Shown: positions 57,784 to 64,000 of the stretch, in pieces
Numbering within the stretch: the first letter of the stretch is position 1
How the letters are laid out: every line of letters starts with the position of its first letter
Assembly (NCBI GenBank): GCA_000934385.1
Contig: KN880511.1
Location: 35,665 to 99,664, forward strand
Direction: 5' to 3'
From: Cylindrobasidium torrendii FP15055 ss-10
Lineage: Eukaryota; Basidiomycota; Agaricomycetes; Agaricales; Physalacriaceae
Length of the DNA stretch: 64,000 nt
Program-made: the position numbers and the translations under genes
Notes under the pieces: generated by a model
Seen by the model: the letters and a program-made list of their open reading frames with translations, nothing else
Told to the model about the DNA's origin: nothing
The model's database searches: none

Positions 57784-57792
57784 TATATAAAA
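57784..57792 (+). promoter_or_regulatory. TATA box of the 57890 gene
   Basis: TATATAAAA lies about 98-106 bases before the ATG at 57890, followed by a pyrimidine-rich leader. Position and sequence fit a core promoter. Confidence 0.55.
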
Positions 57793-57889
57793 CCCAGAAA
57801 GAGAGCGAGACCCTTGTCCCTCAAACACCCCCAGTGGCAGCATTTTCCTTGCCTCATTCCCTCCACCCTCGTCGCTTCTCGTTATTATC

Positions 57890-58685
57890 ATGGCCCCGCT
57901 ACAGCGCTTCGAAACTCCGGCTGGAATCCGAGACCTGCGCCAGCAAGGCTTCGAGAGCCTGAACCCAAATTATACGAAGGCGACCCCCGCCACGAGCACC
58001 AACATATCTCGACGCGATCCGAGTGCTCCTGCAGCTTATTTAACCCCCACCGCCATGTACAACGCAAGAAAGGCTAGGGAGGACAGGGGTCCACCTCCGG
58101 TGCTCCGAGGTGCCAATGCCGCCTGGGACAAGACCTGGGACGTGCCCAACCATATTGACGCGAATGCGATGTACCAGTGCGGTGCCATGATTCCAACTGC
58201 GAATACGGTGTCGCTAAAGGACCAGGTCATTGTCGAAGAGGACTCGTCGAATGTGCATAGCCCCAAAGAGGTATGTCCTTCTTGTTGGTAGCATTTGGCC
58301 ATATTATTCACCTGTAGCGCAGATGCAGAAGCAAAGGTCGGTGTACCTCTGGTTTGCCCTGGGTCTCATTGTAGGCATCCTTGGCGCATTCGTCGCTGCC
58401 CAGCTCACTGTTAACGGGGGGTTGGACATGGTCTATCCTGTCGCCCCCGTTGAATCCAAGGTTGACAGTCCCGTCGAGGAGATCCAACAGATGCAGATGG
58501 TCATCACCTCCGTTCCCGAAGCAATGACAACCCCAGAAGTCGAAGTCGTCGAGGAAAAGGAAGAAGAAGAGGATGAAGACTCTGCACTGGATGAATTTTT
58601 GGCCCAGCTCCAGGCTGCCGCTCCGAAGATTGTTGAACCTCGAGGCCTTTGGAATTCGTTTGTAGTGTTTATCCGTCGCCTGTGA
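57890..58685 (+). CDS. single-pass membrane protein of unknown function
   Basis: Two exons, 57890-58270 and 58323-58685, join at KE/MQKQ to 247 residues. Residues 1-127 are soluble, with an Arg-rich and Pro-rich sequence (RFETPAGIRDLRQQGFES, YLTPTAMYNARKARED). One membrane helix follows at about residues 134-156 (VYLWFALGLIVGILGAFV). The C-terminal part is acidic (EVVEEKEEEEDEDS) and ends LWNSFVVFIRRL. No signal peptide is seen. The strong TATA box and pyrimidine-rich leader suggest good expression. I do not recognise the family. Confidence 0.8.
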
Positions 58686-58776
58686 GGAATCTTCCCTTCG
58701 TTTTTTGTATTTCATGTTCCATGTTACACACTCCTTTTTTTTTCTCTGACTATAGCATATGTAAAACGCTCTTTAG

Positions 58777-58782
58777 AATAAA
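58777..58782 (+). terminator. possible polyadenylation signal
   Basis: AATAAA lies 92 bases after the stop codon of the 57890-58685 gene, in an AT-rich stretch. Fungal poly(A) signals are loose, so this is only suggestive. Confidence 0.35.
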
Positions 58783-59801
58783 TTAATGCCACAATAGATC
58801 GCACTGAACCTTATGGTGAACATGCTGCAGCTCGATGGAATCAGGCAGCGAATATACGCAGGCGACATCCTCGCAAATAACCCCCCTCATTGCTAGGGGA
58901 CGCTCTCACGAATGAGTATCCTCGATGGGTGCTATCGAAGATATTGCCTTGCTCTTGGGCCTTTTTCGGCCTTCGTATGTTCGATTTCCCCTTTTGATTG
59001 TGATCCCAAACCTCGAAAACATGAATCTGATCCCATCTATTGTAGTACTCATTACTTATCTATACATAACTTAGCTTCTCGAAGCCAGTTGTATGTCCAT
59101 TGTTTACTAAGGTTTACTAGCCGATTGCGGGAGCTTCGGACCGGATACGAAGCATCCGCACGTGCCCAAATGTCCTCGCGGGGCATTCGCAGTTTCGATG
59201 CTAGGCGCTGGAGTGCGTACGATGCACTGCTTACAAAAGAAATGGCCGTTCAACCGTAAGCTGACAACGTGACTTAATATTCATTGTATCGCTCAGCAGC
59301 ACCCTGTACCTCGGGCGGGCGTTTAACGAGCGTTCTTGATCGCATTTTTTGAGTTGTCGACTTGTCATGTATGTACTCACGGATAGTTCATAGGAACGGT
59401 TCAGAACGCGAAGACTAAGCGGGGCTTACATTCTTTGCGCTACAATGCGAATGGCACAGTGTTTCTTTGGGATCACCGTTGGCAGTGGCAGGCCGTGGAC
59501 CGTGGTCGATCTTTTGCCACTCAATTGGTATCCCACTCGTTCAACTGAAGAGGGCGCCCAACGACATTTTCCTATTCGAAGTGAAGACACCGTCGGTGGT
59601 GAACGTTTGAACGTTGAATGATCCATAGGTGTTACTCTTCTCCTCGGCAACGTAGCCTTTTCGGCAAGCCAAAGAAGCACAAGGAGACGACATCCTGTTT
59701 GGTCAGCGCGGCACCTGACTTGGACCACTAAGTGGGTGGTATTCATCCACGGAGGAGTCACTCCCATATCACCGCCAACAGCAGCCACGCCTCAACAAAG
59801 T

Positions 59802-59809
59802 ATAAAAGA
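59802..59809 (+). promoter_or_regulatory. TATA box of the aldolase gene
   Basis: TATAAAAG lies about 80-87 bases before the ATG at 59889, with a CT-rich leader between, as expected for a strong fungal promoter. Confidence 0.6.
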
Positions 59810-59888
59810 CCTGTCGCTCGCCGTTTCCTCTTCATAAATACTCTTCGCAGCACTCAGCAACCCAAACAACCCTTCGACAAGCTCTATA

Positions 59889-60914
59889 ATGCCTTCCATG
59901 CAACAGTACAACGCTTCTCACGTCCGCCAATCGCCCAATCTGCGCCAGGCCCTTCGTGACTCGCAAGAAACTGGAAAGAATCTCTTCGGTGCTGTCGTCG
60001 GATTTCCATCCGTCGACGTCGCCAAAGTCGTTGCGGCTACCGAAACTGACTGGATTATGCTCGACTTGGAGCACACTCCAATGGCCCCGAATCTCATGGT
60101 CGACATGGTAAGCCACCCATCAGTAGCGCACTTGAATGAGGCTGATGTATCGCTCAGTTGACGGCGATGCGCGCCAGTGGAAGAGGGCGCTCCATATCTG
60201 TCGTGCGCATTCCAGGACACGCCGACACACATCACTCGTGGGCAACTTGGGCACTCGACGCTGGCGCCAGCGGCATCGTCACCCCTCATACCGAGACCGC
60301 CGACCAGGTTCGTGCGCTCATCAAGGCAATCAAGTTTCCGCCTATGGGAACGCGCGGTTACCCTCCATTTGCGTGTACGTTTCCGGGAAAAGTCCTTGCA
60401 TGTATCATCTTACCGAATTCTCGATATAGTCTTGCCTATTGACGGCCAAACCGCGGACACGAATGGGAAGACGTGGTATGAGACAGCAAACGAACACATT
60501 GCGGTCATTCCACAGATTGAGAGTGCCGAGGGCATGAGCAACGCAGAAGAGATCATGCAGATCCCTGGTGTGGATTGTATCAGTGCGTTCATAAACCGAC
60601 TTTTCTTTATAAGTTGAGGCTAATTCCGCTCAACTAACCTAGTGATTGGGGCGTATGACTTGATGCTCGACGTTGGATCCTCAGAAAAAGCGGCAGAGCT
60701 GATTAAGGGAGTCGAGGCATTGGCGAAGAAGTACAACATGCCGCTCTTGTCCTTCGCATTCGACACGGCGTCGGTCATCGACCGCGTGGAAAAGGGCTAC
60801 CGCATGATCATCGTCTCGTCCGATGTATATTCAATCACGGCGGCAACGAACAAGATGCTGGAGGACGTGAGAAAGGCTGAGGAAGAATATCTCCAAGGCA
60901 AAGCTACTTCATAG
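59889..60914 (+). CDS. HpcH/HpaI-family aldolase
   Basis: Four exons, 59889-60107, 60158-60374, 60430-60582 and 60643-60914, give 286 residues. Motifs of class II pyruvate-dependent aldolases are in place: LFGAVVGFPSVDVAKVV, DWIMLDLEHTPMAP with the active-site His, RIPGHAD with a substrate Arg, LDAGASGIVTPHTETADQ, GTRGYPPFA, IAVIPQIESAEGMSNAEE with the metal-binding Glu, and IPGVDCIMIGAYDLMLDVG with the metal-binding Asp. It would cleave or form 4-hydroxy-2-oxo acids using a divalent metal. In fungi such enzymes act in catabolism of sugar acids or aromatic breakdown products; which one here cannot be told. No targeting signal is evident, so the enzyme is probably cytosolic. Confidence 0.92.
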
Positions 60915-62170
60915 AATACTCGGGAAAACGGCCCATGATGAGCCTAAGTTACTATAGACAGATTTGTAATCTTATTCGCACTTGTGACACAGGCTCGAGT
61001 GGTGCTCACCAAACTTTGAGACCACGCTTTTAAGGAATTTCATTGTGGTCGCGATCGACTCAGATGTTTTGATGGTAAGCAATCGCCTTTGTGATTATGT
61101 AGGAAGCTTGACCTTTCGTCGCCGCCGTTTCAGCACTTCAACAAGCAGCATAACGACTTGGGTTTTCCAAGCGACGAGGACTGAACCCACTCGTTCACTG
61201 CAGACCACCAACCCCTGCAACAAAAAAAGGTTAGATACGATATCAAGGAAACCACAGGTATTGCTCATACTGGAGCAAAGTACCCTCATCATACAATGAG
61301 GCTCCCCAAAGCTATCGGCTCCTACGGCTCGAGCACCGCACCATGCCTCGATGTCGCCCTAACCCAGTAAGACGCTTCCTGTATCCTGTAGACGCGCCAA
61401 TCTGTCATTGCACTCCGTTGTCTTTAGCGAGCGACCGAAGGCTTGCCACGCAATATAGGCGTCGTTGAGGGCCCTCTGGGCGCAACCCATTGTGGCACCT
61501 CGCTGGCGCGCGAAGCTCCTGGCCCCGTAAAATCCTTGGTTAGTAAGGGCCGTCGATTTTCTAAAACCCATCATTCAACATGATGGTTGGGGCGCCAGGG
61601 AAAGCAGTTTGAATGGATATCATGGCAAGGTTTTGCAGTCCCCCTTCCAGCCCCCTTCGCTTGGGAGGACTCTGGGACCGAGTCCCGACTATGCACAAAC
61701 CATTTTCCGAAGTTCGATATCAGATTGAACCTCTGAATTGAGTTGAAGATACACCTACTTTTCACGAGGGTCGTACCTTGGGGACGTCGCTGGACGTTGC
61801 CCTGGGCATTATGCATCGGGCTCGCATCGAGCTGCATGAGGCCTGAGGCCTGAGGAGCGTGTTGCCAGCATGATAACGGGTTTGGGTTTTCACGAAGGGA
61901 GCCTGTCATAAAAAGTCATGTACAAGGGAGGCGCAAATAGTCTAGATTTAAGGTAGTGGGGGATCTGTAAAAGTCACCAACCAAACCGGAGGAATAGAGG
62001 AGGCTCTGCGGAGGGTCGAATAAATGGGGTAAAAGGGGGATACGGCTGTTCGCATCATTTAAAAGTACAATGCATAAGCACGAAGCCATAAAAGAGAGTG
62101 TTCCTTCGAGTACAAGTCCAACCAATTGTCTAGAACGATGCCATATGGTTTTTCAAAATAGCCTGCTGAC
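60915..62170. other. intergenic, no supported gene
   Basis: 1.26 kb between the ends of the aldolase gene and the convergent membrane-protein gene. Only short frames without motifs are present; no repeat is recognised by eye. Confidence 0.5.
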
Positions 62171-63419
62171 CTATTGCGGGGGCGTGCGAGGTGCAGGACC
62201 TTGGCGAGAGCCGGATCCCTGTCCATAGTCAGATCCAGGTAGGAGGCTATCGTATGTGGGTGGGATCTCTGTTGGACCAGCGTCCTGGTGAACAAGAACG
62301 GGGCCACCCTGTGTATCTGGGTTTTGGACGCTCAGTTGTTGCTGCCTGGAGGGGTATCAGTGACCTATTGTATCAGTTGAAACACGCTACGCACCTTTCT
62401 CGCTCCTTGGCGCTCATTCCTCCACCTGCTGAGCTGCTGTGACCACTGATCGATGGCATCGGCATCGGGATTGGGCCGCCTGGGTACTGGCTGTACACTG
62501 AGGGATAGTGGCTCTCGTGCGAATACTGAGACATCGGGGGAGGACTCGGGGATTGGTGGGGATACGCCATTCCCATACCAGGGCCGACGCTTGTTCGTCG
62601 GTTAGCATGCGAGGAGGTATCTGATGAGCCCGAGAGCGGGTAGGGGGAGACCACCCCGGCACCAATGTCTGCGCCAGCAAGGCGGCCACCCAGTCCATCG
62701 TCATGTAGTGTGTCGTCGTTTTCGAGGTCGATGCCCATGTCTGGCACCCGACCGGCTCCAACATGAGCAGGATCGAAGTTGCCATCGAAAAGGCCTGACA
62801 ACCGTTTGTTCTTGCGGCGGCGTAATAACCACCATACGAGAAGTCCGACGATTGCCAGGCCGGCGACACCTCCGACAACACCTCCAACGATAGCACCAGT
62901 GTTGCTGCCTCCATCGTTATTCCCACCCGAACTACCAGAGTCTGCGCCTGAGCTGGGAGTCGAAATCGCGGTAGATGTATAAACCGAGGTCACAGCATGG
63001 CCATCGGACGCGGTGACGATGACCGTACTCTGGATGATGGTAGTTGAAGGTTCTGCCGTTGAGGTCGCACGACTTGTTGTGCTTTCCCCTTGTGTGGACG
63101 ACTGCTGGCCTCCACCGCCACCACCACTAGTACTTGTGTTTGTGTTTGACGGCTGATTTTGAGACGTCGAGGTTGGTGGCTGTGTCGACGTTGGTTGCGT
63201 GGATGTGGGGGCAGTCGTCGACTCGACGGTACTGGAAGACGGGGGATTCGAAGTGGGAGGGACAGAAGTGGACTGCTGGGACTCTGAAGTGGTTGAAGGT
63301 GCCGCAGTAGAGGAAGATTCAGAGGTCGGATCCGGTACAGACGACGTATCGGACATCGCAGAAGACGACAGGGGGGACGAATTCGATGTAGATGGAGTCA
63401 CAGAGGTTGAAAGTGACAT
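62171..63419 (-). CDS. Ser/Thr-rich single-pass wall-sensor-like protein
   Basis: Exons 63419-62395 and 62345-62171 join in phase to 399 residues. The first 170 residues are Ser/Thr/Pro-rich, probably O-mannosylated (TAPTSTQPTSTQPPTSTS), with a poly-Gly run and the block IIQSTVIVTASDGHAVTSVY. One membrane helix follows (GAIVGGVVGGVAGLAIVGLL, about residues 175-200), then the stop-transfer run RRRKNKR and a cytosolic tail ending with EIPPTYDSLLPG, a PPxY motif that could bind Rsp5/Nedd4 WW domains. This resembles fungal Mid2/Wsc-type or SKG6/AXL2-like membrane anchors. A signal peptide is missing from this start; a small upstream coding exon near 63430-63530 is likely but could not be resolved. 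Confidence 0.75.
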
Positions 63420-64000
63420 AAACAAAGGGGACGTCCAACACGACGAGGAAGAGAGAAGGGAAGAGCCAGGTCAGAATAAAACCCTTAGGTAATTGTCATT
63501 GATGATCTCACCGGCGGACGACATGCTGCAGCCGTAATCTCAATCGGCAACCCGGCGCGGTATAAGGATGAAAGGCGACTGTATTTGGCGAGCGTGGCGT
63601 GAAGGTTTTTTTTTGTCTTTTCTGCTCGTCGTCGAGTTGTGGATGCGGCGGGTTTGGGCCAGTGGAGATGACAGTTCAAAGTTAACAAACCGTGACGTAG
63701 GAACGTTAATTGTTTCTAGGCTGCTTGCACGACACCATCTCTTATTTTTTTGTGACCATATATGGACGAAATCAACGTGGCTTTCACGTGGTATGTACTC
63801 GGGACCTTGTTTGTTTGTTGCCAAGCATGCCGTTCGCCAAACACAGCGCGTCGTCCAGTTCTGCCAGCGAACATCATTGTCTGTCCTCATTCGTGCATCT
63901 CATTTTCAAAGGTTCGTCTACTACTTTTTCTATCTTATACTACCCTCTTCGAGTGGCCATGGGCCGGCGGTAAGGGATTCCATCTTGGTGAATCCCTGCC
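63420..64000. other. right-edge region, no supported gene
   Basis: 581 bases upstream of the Ser/Thr-rich protein gene, containing its promoter and probably its first exon. The remaining frames to the window edge have no motif; a plus-strand gene may begin beyond 64000. Confidence 0.4.

Larger units (their letters stand above)
58686..59888. other. intergenic, upstream region of the aldolase gene
   Basis: 1.2 kb with short frames on both strands (for example 58912-59259 and 59426-59788) that show no motif or exon structure. It contains the aldolase promoter at its right end. Confidence 0.5.

Noticed and set aside
58912..59788. Open frames of about 115-120 codons upstream of the aldolase
   Set aside because: No homology-like motifs or consistent splice sites; treated as intergenic.
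1..64000. Possible biosynthetic gene cluster around the monooxygenase
   Set aside because: No backbone synthase (PKS, NRPS, terpene cyclase) is present; neighbours are housekeeping genes.
1..64000. CRISPR arrays, prokaryotic operons or intact transposons
   Set aside because: No regularly spaced repeats, ribosome-binding sites, transposase or reverse transcriptase motifs seen on either strand.

Overview
The window is nuclear DNA of a filamentous basidiomycete, most likely an agaricomycete. The evidence is dense genes with many introns of about 45-60 bases, GT..AG splice sites, F-box/leucine-rich protein genes with Agaricomycete-type motifs, a TPR-CHAT protein, and a Rho exchange factor with two tandem DH domains. 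No prokaryotic feature, CRISPR array or intact transposon was seen. Exon joins were derived by hand from splice signals, reading frame and family motifs, and have not been checked against transcripts.

Left part (1-19.6 kb), mostly housekeeping genes: the 3' end of MSH6 (mismatch repair), a leucine-rich hypothetical protein, an alpha/beta hydrolase, an NTF2-like/flavin monooxygenase fusion, UTP14 (ribosome biogenesis), aspartokinase, the TFIIA small subunit, two convergent 500-residue F-box-type genes, tRNA-Ile(AAT), and a GH47 alpha-mannosidase.

Middle part (20.0-35.3 kb), a duplicated block: two paralogous METTL2/TRM140-type tRNA 3-methylcytidine methyltransferase genes lie in inverted orientation at its ends. 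Between them are a type-B carboxylesterase, one unrecognised gene, and a same-strand array of four paralogous seven-helix membrane protein genes. This is the most distinctive part of the window.

Right part (35.6-64 kb): a disordered acidic protein, a TPR-CHAT protease-like protein, two tandem F-box-like paralogues plus a third, frameshifted one about 10 kb away, a ZNF511-like zinc-finger gene head-to-head with a KHDC4-like KH splicing-factor gene, a 5.6-kb Rho1 GEF (DEP, two DH, PH, CNH), a Zn2Cys6 transcription factor whose zinc cluster needs a 6-nt microexon, a small membrane protein, an HpcH/HpaI aldolase, and a Ser/Thr-rich single-pass wall-sensor-like protein with a PPxY motif.

The genes do not form one pathway. 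The main stories are local duplication (7TM array, methyltransferase pair, F-box family), multidomain signalling proteins, and fine gene structure.
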